The translations under genes and the position numbers were made by a program. A model generated the notes under the pieces. It saw only the letters and a program-made list of their open reading frames with translations. It was not told the origin of the DNA and made no database searches. A DNA stretch of 64,000 nucleotides from Halomonas sp. GFAJ-1 (GTDB taxonomy: Bacteria; Pseudomonadota; Gammaproteobacteria; Pseudomonadales; Halomonadaceae). Below, in pieces: positions 10,086-19,450 of this stretch. The stretch lies in the NCBI GenBank assembly GCA_002966495.1, contig CP016490.1:806001-870000 (forward strand). The letters are read 5' to 3'. Numbering within the stretch: the stretch's first letter is position 1; the number at the start of each line of letters is the position of its first letter.

Positions 10086-11651
10086 ATGGCTACATCTACT
10101 ACTCCGCGCCCCGTGGCGCTGATCATTTTAGACGGCTACGGCCATAACCCCGACAGCGCTCACAATGCCGTGGCCGCCGCCAACACGCCTGCCATGGATA
10201 AACTGTGGGCCAACCGCCCCCACGCCTTCGTCCACACCGACGGCCTTCATGTGGGTTTGCCTGAGGGGCAAATGGGCAACTCCGAAGTGGGCCATATGAA
10301 CATCGGCGCCGGGCGCGTTGTGTATCAGGACTTTACCCGTATCACGAAAGCCATTGAAGAAGGCGACCTAGATACGATTGAGGTGCTAACCAAGCCGATT
10401 GACGAAGCCGTCGCCAACGGTCGTCCTGTCCACCTGCTGGGGCTACTCTCCCCTGGCGGCGTACATAGCCATGAAGACCACTTTATTGCCATGGCTGAAC
10501 TGGCCGCCCGCCGCGGTGCTCAGCGTATTTATGTCCATGCTTTTTTAGACGGCCGCGATATGCCACCACAAAGTGCGCTACGTTCAATTGAGCGTGCTAA
10601 CGCCCGTTTAGCGGAGCTGGTTGGCGCTGACAACGGTTTCGTGGCCTCGGTGATTGGTCGTTTCTACGCCATGGACCGCGATAATCGCTGGGAACGCGTT
10701 GAACAAGCTTACCGTCTACTTACCGACGGTCATGCCGACTTCATTGCCTCCAGTGCCGAAACCGCCCTACGAGACGCTTACCAGCGCGGTGAGACCGACG
10801 AATTTGTAGCTTCTAGCAGTATTCCGCTCAATGAAGGCGCTATTACCCTACAAGATGGTGACGCGGCGATTTTCCTCAACTTCCGTTCTGACCGCGCCCG
10901 CGAGCTAACCCGCGCCTTCACCGAGCCCAATTTCACGGGGTTTGAGCGTCGCGTTTGTCCAAAACTCGCGGGTGACGGCTTAGTAATGATGACCCAGTAC
11001 GCTGCCGACATTCCCGCGCCAGCGGCGTTTCCGCCGTCAGATCTGAGCGACACTCTTGGTGAAGTGGTTGCTAAGCGCGGCCTTACCCAGCTACGCATTG
11101 CCGAAACCGAGAAATACCCTCACGTTACCTTCTTCTTCTCGGGTGGCAACGAAGCCGAGTACGAAGGCGAAGAGCGCATCCTCGTGCCCTCACCGCGGGA
11201 CGTCAAAACCTACGACGAAAAGCCCGAAATGAGCGCTTTTGAAATCACCGATAAGCTAGTAGAAGCAATCGACAGCGGCCGTTTTGACCTAATGATCTGC
11301 AACTATGCCAATGGCGATATGGTCGGCCACACCGGCGATTTTAATGCTGCCGTTAAGGCAATTGAAACCGTCGACACCTGCGTTGGCCGCGTGGTAGAAG
11401 CCATCGAGCGCGCAGGCGGCGCCTGTTTGATTACGGCTGATCACGGTAACGCTGAACAGATGGTGCATCCAGAAACCGGCGCCCCGCAAACCGCCCACAC
11501 CACCTTTATGGTGCCGTTGATTTACGTAGGTGAGCGAAGCGGCGCTTTAGAAGATGGCCGCCTGTGCGATTTAGCGCCTACGCTGCTGACGATAATGAAC
11601 CAACCCCTTCCCGAAGCAATGACCGGGAAGCCGCTCATACGTTTTAATTAA
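10086..11651 (+). CDS. gpmI: Phosphoglycerate mutase, cofactor-independent
   Basis: Interconverts 3- and 2-phosphoglycerate in glycolysis using two metal ions. The 521-residue protein opens with VALIILDGYG (metal-binding Asp), has the phospho-acceptor serine in GNSEVGHMNIG (Ser66), and ends with the metal motif LITADHGNAEQM. The start at 10086 is chosen over an in-frame one at 10056 because the family begins near this methionine. Its stop overlaps the envC start by one base, as in the conserved gpmI-envC-ctpA cluster. Confidence 0.96.
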   Translation: MATSTTPRPVALIILDGYGHNPDSAHNAVAAANTPAMDKLWANRPHAFVHTDGLHVGLPEGQMGNSEVGHMNIGAGRVVYQDFTRITKAIEEGDLDTIEVLTKPIDEAVANGRPVHLLGLLSPGGVHSHEDHFIAMAELAARRGAQRIYVHAFLDGRDMPPQSALRSIERANARLAELVGADNGFVASVIGRFYAMDRDNRWERVEQAYRLLTDGHADFIASSAETALRDAYQRGETDEFVASSSIPLNEGAITLQDGDAAIFLNFRSDRARELTRAFTEPNFTGFERRVCPKLAGDGLVMMTQYAADIPAPAAFPPSDLSDTLGEVVAKRGLTQLRIAETEKYPHVTFFFSGGNEAEYEGEERILVPSPRDVKTYDEKPEMSAFEITDKLVEAIDSGRFDLMICNYANGDMVGHTGDFNAAVKAIETVDTCVGRVVEAIERAGGACLITADHGNAEQMVHPETGAPQTAHTTFMVPLIYVGERSGALEDGRLCDLAPTLLTIMNQPLPEAMTGKPLIRFN

Positions 11652-12796
11652 TGCCCATGCGGCACTGTTTAACGCTCCTGGCTATGCTGGCGCTATGGTA
11701 TGCGCCAGCGGTTACTTTCGCCCAGCCAAATGAAAGTGCCGCACGCCAGCAGCTAGATGCCCTTGGCCAAGAAATTGATTCGCTCTCCCAGCGCCTGGGC
11801 GCCACTGGTCAAGCGCGCGACAGCGCTGAACGCGAGTTAAAAGAGGTAGAAACCGAGCTGGCCGACACCCACCAGCGCCTGGATACGCTTCAGGCCGAAC
11901 GCCGCCAGCTAAACGAGGAAACCACGCAGTTACTTCAGCACAGAGATCGCTTACAAACTGAGCGAGATGCTCAATACACCGCGCTCGCTCAACAGCTGGC
12001 CGCGCTCTTCCGCCTTGGCCCAACGCCTCAGCTTAAACTCCTGCTTAACCAAAACGACCCGGCTGAGCTAGATCGTATGCAGGCCTACTTAAACCGACTG
12101 ACCCAAGCTCGCCAGCAGCGTCTAGCAGACATTAGACGCCTTGATACCGCGCTTGCCGATACGCAACACGCCTTGAGCGAGCGCCAAACACGGCTTGATA
12201 CATTGGCAGACGAGCTGGAGGCCCAGAGCGAGCTACTCGCCCAGCGCACTACTGAGCGACGCGGCGTCGTGGCAACGCTAGATGACCGTTATGGCAGCGA
12301 AGCTGATCGCCTTGCGGACCTTAACCAGAGCCGGGAACAGGCAGAGCAGCAGCTGCGCGCTATTCAGGCAGAGCTTGCCCGCTTATCGCAACCCACCCCT
12401 ACCACCCATATCACCCGCACCCAAGGCGACCTGCCCTGGCCAGTGCAGGGGTCAATTACCGCGGATTTCCAACGCCGTGACGGCGTACACTATAACGGCA
12501 TTGTTATCCAGGCCAACGAAGGCACTGCGGTAACGGCGGTTCACAGCGGCCGCGTCGTTTTTGCTGAATGGATGCGTGGTTTTGGCAACCTGCTGATCAT
12601 CGACCACGGCGACCAGATTATGACCCTGCACGCCCATTTACAGCAGTTCAGCGCTCGCCCTGGCCAACAAGTCAGCCGGGGCGATGAAATTGGCCGGGTC
12701 GGTAACAGTGGCGGCCAGTCACGCTCGGCGCTCTACTTTGAAGTGCGCCGTGGCGGTGAACCAATTAACCCTCAACGTTGGATTGCACGCCGCTGA
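11651..12796 (+). CDS. envC: Murein hydrolase activator EnvC
   Basis: Periplasmic divisome factor that activates the AmiA/AmiB amidases during septum splitting. The 381-residue protein has a signal peptide (about 1-24), a long coiled coil rich in Gln, Arg and Glu (about 30-245) and a C-terminal LytM/M23 domain (about 265-381). The M23 metal ligands are incomplete: the usual HxGxD reads HYNGIV and the usual HLHF reads ALYF, although HAHL is kept. That loss is expected for EnvC, an activator rather than a peptidase. Confidence 0.92.
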   Translation: MPMRHCLTLLAMLALWYAPAVTFAQPNESAARQQLDALGQEIDSLSQRLGATGQARDSAERELKEVETELADTHQRLDTLQAERRQLNEETTQLLQHRDRLQTERDAQYTALAQQLAALFRLGPTPQLKLLLNQNDPAELDRMQAYLNRLTQARQQRLADIRRLDTALADTQHALSERQTRLDTLADELEAQSELLAQRTTERRGVVATLDDRYGSEADRLADLNQSREQAEQQLRAIQAELARLSQPTPTTHITRTQGDLPWPVQGSITADFQRRDGVHYNGIVIQANEGTAVTAVHSGRVVFAEWMRGFGNLLIIDHGDQIMTLHAHLQQFSARPGQQVSRGDEIGRVGNSGGQSRSALYFEVRRGGEPINPQRWIARR

Positions 12797-12890
12797 CGGG
12801 ATAAGCTGACGTGTATCACCACCTATAAAGCTTTAACGATTAACTTTGCGCAGCGCAGAGATGCGCTGCCTTTCGCCTAGCGGAGTCTGC

Positions 12891-14195
12891 ATGACGCTAT
12901 CTGTTACCGAGGTATCGGTCCCCGCCAAGCGTTTTTTGGCTACCCTGCTACCGCTTGCCCTGTTGTTAGCGCCGCTACCGCTAGTGGCCCAGCCCGCAGG
13001 TAACAGCGCGGCTGACGATCTTCCGTTAGAAGAGATTCAAACCTTTGCGGAAGTATTTGAGCGCATTAAACGCGGCTATGTAGAAGAAGTGGATGACCGC
13101 ACGCTGCTGCGTAACGCCATGCGCGGCATGCTCAACGAGCTGGATCCTCACTCGGCCTATTTGGACGAAGAGGAGTATCAAAGCCTGCGTGAATCCACCC
13201 AGGGCGAGTTTGGCGGCATTGGCATTGAAGTGGGCACCGAAAATGGCCAGCTGATGGTTATTACGCCCATTGACGACACCCCCGCCTCCCGTGCTGGGCT
13301 GCTCTCCCGGGATATTATTATTGCCATTGACGGCACCCCCACCGACAACATGTCACTTCAGGAAGCGGTCAGCATGATGCGCGGTGAGCCGGGCAGCCAG
13401 CTTCGTATTTCCGTACTGCGCGCAGGCGAAGATGCGCCCCGCGAATTTACCCTGAACCGAGAAATCATTCGCAGTGAAAGCGTCAAGCATGAGGTGCTTG
13501 AACCTGGCTATGGCTATTTACGCATCAGCCAGTTCCAGTCACGCACCCCAGATCAGGCGCGCCAAGCAATAGAACGCATGGGCCGCGAAAAACCTCTTGA
13601 AGGCTTAATTCTCGATTTACGTAATAACCCTGGCGGCGTGCTGCAGGCCGCTGTCGGCGTGGCCGACCTGTTCCTAGATGAAGGGCTGATTGTGTACACT
13701 GAGGGGCGGCTTTCCGACACCGAAATGTCGTTTTCAGCCTCACCGGCAACGCCCGCTGGTGACGTACCGCTAGTGGTGCTGATTAATAGCGGCAGCGCCT
13801 CAGCGGCTGAAATTGTCGCAGGGGCACTGCAAGACCAGCGCCGCGGGGTCGTCATGGGTACCGAAAGCTTCGGTAAAGGCTCAGTGCAACAGATTATGCC
13901 GCTGGGTAACGGTGAAGGCCTTAAGCTCACCACCGCGCTTTACTACACGCCCAACGGGCGCTCGATTCAAGCACAAGGCATCGCGCCGGATGTAGAGGTA
14001 GTACGTGGCCGACTAGAGGTTGCCGAAAGCCGCCGCGAGATCCGCGAAGCCGACCTTGATGGACATCTGGGCGGTCAATCGGCTCTACCTCGTGAGCGCT
14101 CCGCCGCCGTCCAGCGTTTGCAGGATGATTACCAGCTCAGCGAAGCGCTTAATCTGCTTAAAGCGCTCAACGTTGTGGACCGCCGCCGCCGCTAA
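12891..14195 (+). CDS. ctpA: C-terminal processing peptidase, S41 family
   Basis: Secreted serine protease with a signal peptide (about 1-33), an N-terminal helical segment, a PDZ domain (about 100-185) and the S41 catalytic core. The Ser/Lys dyad is visible: Ser304 in GSASAAEI and Lys329 in FGKGSVQQ, with the usual 25-residue spacing. The start at 12891 has GGAG upstream; 15 codons of in-frame extension are ignored. The stop codon region overlaps the end of the convergent ubiI gene by 4 bp. Confidence 0.93.
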   Translation: MTLSVTEVSVPAKRFLATLLPLALLLAPLPLVAQPAGNSAADDLPLEEIQTFAEVFERIKRGYVEEVDDRTLLRNAMRGMLNELDPHSAYLDEEEYQSLRESTQGEFGGIGIEVGTENGQLMVITPIDDTPASRAGLLSRDIIIAIDGTPTDNMSLQEAVSMMRGEPGSQLRISVLRAGEDAPREFTLNREIIRSESVKHEVLEPGYGYLRISQFQSRTPDQARQAIERMGREKPLEGLILDLRNNPGGVLQAAVGVADLFLDEGLIVYTEGRLSDTEMSFSASPATPAGDVPLVVLINSGSASAAEIVAGALQDQRRGVVMGTESFGKGSVQQIMPLGNGEGLKLTTALYYTPNGRSIQAQGIAPDVEVVRGRLEVAESRREIREADLDGHLGGQSALPRERSAAVQRLQDDYQLSEALNLLKALNVVDRRRR

Positions 14196-15448
14196 CGGCA
14201 CGACAGCGGCAGGCGACCACGCTCTCCAGTGGCCTGCCGCATAATCACGCGCTTTAACGGCACCAGTTGATTCATACCGCTCATACCTATATTTCGCGCG
14301 AGGGTGAGCACCGGCACATGACTACCAAACAGCACCTTAAAGCCTTTCATGAGCCCTAACATGGCGCTGTTATCAAAACGCCGCCGCCGCTCGTAGCGGG
14401 TCAAGGTGGTTAACGCCCCCCACGGCGCGCCGCGTTGCCAGGCAGTGATCACCTCTTCAGCCAACACCGCCGCATCCATAAAGCCCAGGTTTACGCCCTG
14501 CCCAGCCAGCGGGTGTATGCTGTGGGCGGCGTCGCCTACCAGGGCAAGGTTGGGCTGCACGTAGTGCGCTGCATGCCGCTGCACGAGCGGAAACCGATGG
14601 GCACTATCTACCACTGTCACCTCACCCAGCCGGTGACTAAATGCACTCCCCAGCGCGTCACCTAATGCTTCCCGGGAAAGACTCGCGAGTGACGTTGCAT
14701 GGTCTGGGGTGGTAGACCATACAATTGAGCAGTAACGATCATCGCCCTTCACCGTCAGCGGTAAAAAGGCTAAAGGGCTTCCTGCAATAAAAGCCTGACG
14801 CGCCGTGGCACCATGCGTTTTTTCGCACAAAACCGTCGTCACTAGCGCATCCTGCTCCATCGCCTCTTCAGCGACCTCAATCCCTGCCAGCTCACGCAGG
14901 GCAGAGCGAGCGCCGTCTGCAGCGACTAACAGCGGGGTATGCAGCTGACGACCGTCCTCCAGTACCAGCCAACGCCCGGTATCGGTGGTTTGTAACGCTT
15001 GAATACGCGAACCGAAAAGGGGGCTAACCCCGGGCAAATGAAGCACCTGCTCATTGAGCGCCGCTAAGGTGACATCGTTTTCAACAATATGCCCCAGCAC
15101 GGGGGCGCCCGCTTCATCGGAAGAAAAATCAATGCTGCCGCTGCCGTCAGCATCCCACACCTGCATATAGCGGTAAGGCGTTACTCTGGTCGCCTCCATG
15201 GCGGGCCATGCCCCTAGGTGGGTCAACAGGCGCTGGGAAACCGGTGTAAGGGCGCTTACCCTTGGCGCAGGCGCATGGCCACCAAACGCGCTAAGTTGCA
15301 GTGGCGACGCTTTCGCTTCTACCAGTGCTACCCGCATACCCGCTTTTGCTAGCAACCCTGCCAGCGCCGTTCCGACCATGCCCGCTCCAACAATCACCGC
15401 GTCAAAGTCTTCAACCGGCGCTTTGCTTGCCGCTGTTTGCGTTGTCAT
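14192..15448 (-). CDS. ubiI: Ubiquinone biosynthesis flavin hydroxylase, UbiI-like
   Basis: A 418-residue FAD-dependent monooxygenase of the UbiH/UbiF/UbiI family, hydroxylating the aromatic ring in ubiquinone synthesis. It shows the N-terminal dinucleotide motif VIVGAGMVGTALAG, the DG motif VAADGARSALRE and the FAD motif LVGDAAHSIHPLAGQGVNLG. Position after ubiH, as in the E. coli pepP-ubiH-ubiI order, favours UbiI; the precise ring position hydroxylated is inferred. AAGGGA is a good ribosome site. Confidence 0.85.
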   Translation of the reverse strand: MTTQTAASKAPVEDFDAVIVGAGMVGTALAGLLAKAGMRVALVEAKASPLQLSAFGGHAPAPRVSALTPVSQRLLTHLGAWPAMEATRVTPYRYMQVWDADGSGSIDFSSDEAGAPVLGHIVENDVTLAALNEQVLHLPGVSPLFGSRIQALQTTDTGRWLVLEDGRQLHTPLLVAADGARSALRELAGIEVAEEAMEQDALVTTVLCEKTHGATARQAFIAGSPLAFLPLTVKGDDRYCSIVWSTTPDHATSLASLSREALGDALGSAFSHRLGEVTVVDSAHRFPLVQRHAAHYVQPNLALVGDAAHSIHPLAGQGVNLGFMDAAVLAEEVITAWQRGAPWGALTTLTRYERRRRFDNSAMLGLMKGFKVLFGSHVPVLTLARNIGMSGMNQLVPLKRVIMRQATGERGRLPLSCR

Positions 15449-15474
15449 AGCACGTCCCTTAATTGCTTAGTAAA

Positions 15475-16701
15475 TCAACGCTCCAGGCCCATGGCCCGAC
15501 GCGCAAGGCCACGGCGCAGCGGGCCTATCAAATTAAGCCCAATCAGCCCAGCCGCGCGGGCATGGGGCAACAGAGGCAGTGAGTATCCGAATAAACGCAC
15601 CAAGCCGTCGCTAAATCGGATAACGTTGGCCCGGTCTCGGGCACGCCGCTGTTCAAAGGCAAGCAGCGTTGGCATATCGCCCAACGAGCGCTGATGTTGG
15701 GCACCCTGCTCTAGCGCTTCCACTAGATCCATTACCGAGCGTAGCGCAAGATTGAACCCCTGGCCTGCTACCGGATGAAGCGCATGGGCCGCATTGCCCA
15801 GTACCGCCAACCCAGGCCGTACGGGTTCTTCGGCAGTAACTAGCGATAGCGGATAGCTGAAACGCTGCCCAACCCGCGTAAAACGTCCAACCCGATCGCC
15901 AAAGGCGGTTTGTAATTGATGCAAAAACGCTCGGTCAGATAGGGCTAAGCGCGCTTGGTCGGCGCCACTGGTATGGGTCCATACTAGCTCCATGGCTTGG
16001 CCTGGTAACGGCAGTAGCGCAATGGGCCCCTCTGCGGTAAATCGTTCATAGGCCACACCTTGATGGGGTTGGCTTACCCCAACATGGGCAATCAGCGCGG
16101 TTTGTTCATAAGAGTGGTGGCGGCTACTGATCCCCAGTTGCTCTTTAAGATCGGAACGTCCACCGTCTGCCAAAATAGTGAGCGCCGCCGTTAGCTCGCG
16201 CCCATCAGAGAGCACTAAGTGGTGGCCGTAGGCTTGGGGCGTTAGCTGGTCAACCTTAGCCGGGCAGTACCACTCTATGGGCAATCGCTGAAGCTGCTGG
16301 TGAAGCACGCGTCCCATCCAGGCATTGGGTATAACATGCCCTAATGCTGCAACACCCAGCTCTTTAGCGCTTAACCGCGCTGCGCCTAAGCGCCCTCGTT
16401 CGCTAATATGAATGCGCTCAATGGGCGCGGCTTCTTGCTGCATGGCTTCCCAAACGCCCAGTTGGCGAAAGCGCTGGGCAGACCCTTCGGCAATAGCGCT
16501 GGCCCTGGCATCAAAGCTGGGCTGCCAGGGCGTTTCCTGACTGTTTTCAGGCAACGCTGCCGCTTCAATAATCGCCACGCGCCAGCCGTAACGCTCAATC
16601 AGCGGCGCCAATGCACAGCCCAAGCTTGCCCCTACCAGCCCACCGCCGACTATCACGATATCGTGGCTGAGCGTTTGTTTCTCCTGATTAGCGCCTAGCA
16701 T
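15475..16701 (-). CDS. ubiH: 2-octaprenyl-6-methoxyphenol hydroxylase UbiH
   Basis: A 408-residue FAD monooxygenase of ubiquinone synthesis. Motifs are IVIVGGGLVGASLGCAL (FAD N-terminus), ILADGGRSDLKE and LGNAAHALHPVAGQGFNLAL. The FAD motif reads GNAAH where GDAAH is common, a variation typical of UbiH. A strong AGGAG precedes MLGANQ. It lies between pepP and ubiI in a four-gene unit. Confidence 0.92.
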   Translation of the reverse strand: MLGANQEKQTLSHDIVIVGGGLVGASLGCALAPLIERYGWRVAIIEAAALPENSQETPWQPSFDARASAIAEGSAQRFRQLGVWEAMQQEAAPIERIHISERGRLGAARLSAKELGVAALGHVIPNAWMGRVLHQQLQRLPIEWYCPAKVDQLTPQAYGHHLVLSDGRELTAALTILADGGRSDLKEQLGISSRHHSYEQTALIAHVGVSQPHQGVAYERFTAEGPIALLPLPGQAMELVWTHTSGADQARLALSDRAFLHQLQTAFGDRVGRFTRVGQRFSYPLSLVTAEEPVRPGLAVLGNAAHALHPVAGQGFNLALRSVMDLVEALEQGAQHQRSLGDMPTLLAFEQRRARDRANVIRFSDGLVRLFGYSLPLLPHARAAGLIGLNLIGPLRRGLARRAMGLER

Positions 16702-16774
16702 GGGCTTCTCCTGAAACTCTATCGTAAACCGTAACGTAATTTACATAATGCAGAAACAGCTTAATTCTCAGCGG

Positions 16775-18115
16775 TTATTTAGTAGCCATCAACTGCTCAA
16801 TTTCAGCCACCTGCTTAGGCACGCCTGAGGTAAGCACCTCATGCCCTGCTGAAGTCACCACCACATTGTCTTCAATACGAATGCCTATGCCGCGATACAC
16901 CGCTGGCAGTTCGTCGTCCTCAGGAATATACAGGCCAGGTTCAACCGTCAGCACCATGCCTTCTACTAGCGGGCGCGGGGTTTGCTCATCAAGGCGGTAA
17001 GTACCCACATCGTGAACATCCAGCCCTAGCCAGTGAGACGTAGAGTGCAGATAGAAGCGGCGATAGCTCTCATCATCAATACGCGCCTCTACATCGCCCT
17101 CTAGCAGCCCTAGAGAGATCAAGCCTGCCGTTAAGTCACGCACCACCCTTTGGTGGATATCCACCAAGCTTGCACCAGGCGCAACCGCTTGGATAGCGCG
17201 CTCTTGGGCCTCTAAGACGACTTGGTAAAGAGCCCGCTGGGCTTCGCTAAAACGCCCGCTAACAGGAAAGGTGCGCGTGATATCCCCGGCATACAGATCA
17301 AATTCGGCGCCTGCATCGATCAGCACCAGCGTATCCGCATCCAGCACATCGCTATTTTCAATATAGTGCAGCACGCAGGCGTTAGCGCCACCGCCCACAA
17401 TAGTGCTGTAAGCCGGCCCGCTGGCACCCTGCCACTTAAACTCGTGCTCCAGTTCCGCCTGCAGTTGGTACTCGCTCAACCCTGGTTGGCAAACGCGCAT
17501 TGCACGAACATGGGCCTGGGCGGAAATAGCTGCTGCATGACGCAGCAGTGCGATTTCTGCAGGGCTCTTAATCAAGCGCATTTGGTGAGTTAACGGTCGG
17601 CTATCGAGCCAGCCTTTTAGCGCTGGTTTACCACGCCGCAATCCCGCCTGCGCATGGGCTAGCGCGTTTTCTGCAATGCTTAAGGCCTCGGGGTTATCCA
17701 GCGGTACATAAAGCAATTCGCGGCCTTCCAGCAGGCTTGGCAACAGCTCATCGCGCTGGGCATTTTCATACGCCTGGTCAATACCATGCAGGCGTTCAAC
17801 ACCCAGGGCGCCCAGCCGCCTACCCGTCCAGGCTTCCAGAGTGGGGTCGCGGTCTTGGCAAAACACCACGCTTTGACCCTCCTCGCGGCCGGGCAACAGC
17901 ACCAGCAACCCATCGGGCTCTTGAATGCCGGTAAGGTAGTAGAAGTCGCTCTGCTGGCGAAACGCGTACTCGCTATCGTGGGAGCGCGTTACCAAAGAAG
18001 CACCTGGCACCACCATGGCAGCATTTTGCGGTAGCTGCGCTATCAGCGCCTCGCGCCGCTTCAGGTACTCGGCTGGCTCAATCGCTGCGGGGCGGGGCAA
18101 TAGCTCAGGCAACAT
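16775..18115 (-). CDS. pepP: Xaa-Pro aminopeptidase P
   Basis: Mn-dependent exopeptidase that removes the N-terminal residue before proline. The 446-residue protein has an N-terminal creatinase-like domain and a C-terminal pita-bread domain. The five metal ligands are recognisable in DAGAEFDLYAGDITRTF (two Asp), STSHWLGLDVHDVG (His), TVEPGLYIP (Glu) and IRIEDNVVVT (Glu). The start at 18115 is preferred because TAGGAG lies 6 bases upstream; the first methionine of the frame (18130) overlaps that site. Confidence 0.94.
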   Translation of the reverse strand: MLPELLPRPAAIEPAEYLKRREALIAQLPQNAAMVVPGASLVTRSHDSEYAFRQQSDFYYLTGIQEPDGLLVLLPGREEGQSVVFCQDRDPTLEAWTGRRLGALGVERLHGIDQAYENAQRDELLPSLLEGRELLYVPLDNPEALSIAENALAHAQAGLRRGKPALKGWLDSRPLTHQMRLIKSPAEIALLRHAAAISAQAHVRAMRVCQPGLSEYQLQAELEHEFKWQGASGPAYSTIVGGGANACVLHYIENSDVLDADTLVLIDAGAEFDLYAGDITRTFPVSGRFSEAQRALYQVVLEAQERAIQAVAPGASLVDIHQRVVRDLTAGLISLGLLEGDVEARIDDESYRRFYLHSTSHWLGLDVHDVGTYRLDEQTPRPLVEGMVLTVEPGLYIPEDDELPAVYRGIGIRIEDNVVVTSAGHEVLTSGVPKQVAEIEQLMATK

Positions 18116-18163
18116 ATCGACTCCTAACAATTAATGGGCTGGTTAGAGATTACGTAAAAAAAC

Positions 18164-18742
18164 TTAGTGAACGGGGGTGTCTGTTTGTTCAACCTGAGGC
18201 ATGCCGGGGTGTTGTTCGGTATACAGCAACATGGCCGCCATACGTGCGTGTTCAGTCAGCGCAAATAGGTCATTCTCGTTTTCAGGGCTATCGTCGATAT
18301 CAGTTTCGATCTGCGCAAGCCCTGCCAAGTCCTCAATGGCTTCACGCAGGGTTTGCGACCAGCGTTCACGCATCGACTCGTCGGCAGCGTCTTCGACAAC
18401 TTCCATAAAGCCTAGCGTCCACTCTTTCAGACCCTGGGCCTGCTCGGCCAACGAGAACAGTTCATCAGGCAGCAACGGGGCATAATTCAAATCGCTGGCG
18501 CTAAGCGCTTCCAGCGTTTGCCGACGCCAGCCTAGTAAGCGTTCAGCGCTGGCCTCGTCACGGGGTTGCTCAACGCCTAGACTTAAGCAGACCTCCTCCA
18601 GCCACGCTTGGGCGGTAATGTCACGCAGCGCCAAGAGGCCAGACAGGCGACCGTCCAAGAAAGCCGGGGACTGCATGCTGCCATGCAGTAGAAACACATC
18701 CGCAACGTCAGAAAAGTCCTGGCGCTCTTCAATAAGAGACAT
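18164..18742 (-). CDS. ygfB: UPF0149 family protein YgfB
   Basis: A 192-residue acidic, helical cytoplasmic protein of the UPF0149/YgfB family. It starts MSLIEERQDFSDVADVF and has the family segments FLDGRLSGLLAL, GWRRQTLEAL and LKEWTLGFME. In Pseudomonas a homologue modulates AlpA-dependent regulation; the role here is unknown. Position directly upstream of pepP matches enterobacteria. A 13-codon in-frame extension is not used. Confidence 0.9.
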   Translation of the reverse strand: MSLIEERQDFSDVADVFLLHGSMQSPAFLDGRLSGLLALRDITAQAWLEEVCLSLGVEQPRDEASAERLLGWRRQTLEALSASDLNYAPLLPDELFSLAEQAQGLKEWTLGFMEVVEDAADESMRERWSQTLREAIEDLAGLAQIETDIDDSPENENDLFALTEHARMAAMLLYTEQHPGMPQVEQTDTPVH

Positions 18743-18808
18743 GGTAATAACTCGCTTTAGAGTAAGTGAAGACGAATACAATAGAACAACGGTCGGCGCG
18801 CCTGCGCG

Positions 18809-18838
18809 TTGACCCCACGTAAGCGGCTCTCTTATAGT
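18809..18838 (+). promoter_or_regulatory. Probable zapA promoter
   Basis: TTGACC (18809-18814), an 18-nt spacer and TATAGT (18833-18838) lie 74 bp before the zapA start in the divergent ygfB-zapA gap. Only one -35 base departs from consensus. Confidence 0.6.
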
Positions 18839-18911
18839 GAACGCCGTCTATCCTTCCTATGCAGTGATGTTAACGCATCGGTCAACAAAATGACCTGTGC
18901 TGGAGCCTTTG

Positions 18912-19220
18912 ATGAGTAACGCTAAGCGGCCAACTAAAGAAGTCACCCTACTGGGTCGCAGCTATGTAATTGCCTGCGATTCCGGTGAAGAAGCCAAGCT
19001 TGAGCGCGCTGCTCGCTATTTAGACCGCGCCATGCAAGGCATTCATGCTCAAAGTAGCGTGCTGGGCAGTGAGCGGATTGCCATTATGGCGGCGCTTAAT
19101 ATTACCCATGAGTTGCTTGAAACGTTAGACGAGCACCGTGCTGGCGAAGCGAACCTCAGCCGCTTGAATGACCAGCTTGAACGCGCACTGGCCAAAACGC
19201 GCCGTGCCGAAGAACCTTAA
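18912..19220 (+). CDS. zapA: Cell division protein ZapA
   Basis: A 102-residue FtsZ-associated protein that bundles protofilaments at the Z ring. It begins MSNAKRPTKEVTLLGRSYVI, the usual N-terminal strand, followed by helices with AARYLDRAMQGI and ERIAIMAALNITHELL, and a C-terminal coiled coil. The ATG at 18912 has GGAG upstream; the frame opens with a GTG at 18897. It precedes 6S RNA and ygfA as in E. coli. Confidence 0.93.
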   Translation: MSNAKRPTKEVTLLGRSYVIACDSGEEAKLERAARYLDRAMQGIHAQSSVLGSERIAIMAALNITHELLETLDEHRAGEANLSRLNDQLERALAKTRRAEEP

Positions 19221-19229
19221 CGCGATACT

Positions 19230-19257
19230 TTGGCATTAGCCCTGGCTCTGGTAGGAT
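19230..19257 (+). promoter_or_regulatory. Probable ssrS (6S RNA) promoter
   Basis: TTGGCA (19230-19235), a 16-nt spacer and TAGGAT (19252-19257) place the start near 19263, exactly where 6S RNA homology begins. Confidence 0.6.
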
Positions 19258-19261
19258 AGTG

Positions 19262-19446
19262 GTGTTCTCTGGGGTGTACGCCAGTCGTTATAGTCCCTCG
19301 AGCCTATGCGCAGTACCCAGGGGGCCAAATGCTAGCCAGGCCCGTGTGCATGTCCGTGCGTCGGAAAGCCTGACGGTCTGGCTGCGGCCACCCACCTGAA
19401 CCAGTAGGTTCAGGGCCAGAACGACAGCGGCACTCTGGGGAACACT
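19262..19446 (+). ncRNA. ssrS: 6S RNA
   Basis: About 185 nt between zapA and ygfA with the conserved 6S elements. The closing stem pairs GTTCTCTGGGGTGT near the 5' end with CACTCTGGGGAACAC at the 3' end. Conserved stretches include GTCCCTCGAGCC, GCGTCGGAAAGCCTGA and CCTGAACC/GGTTCAGG. 6S RNA mimics an open promoter, binds sigma-70 RNA polymerase and dampens transcription in stationary phase. Ends are approximate. Confidence 0.9.
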
Positions 19447-19450
19447 TTCA

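Noticed and set aside
13525..13933. Minus-strand ORFs inside ctpA
   Set aside because: Shadows of the S41 protease gene; ctpA has full family motifs on the plus strand.
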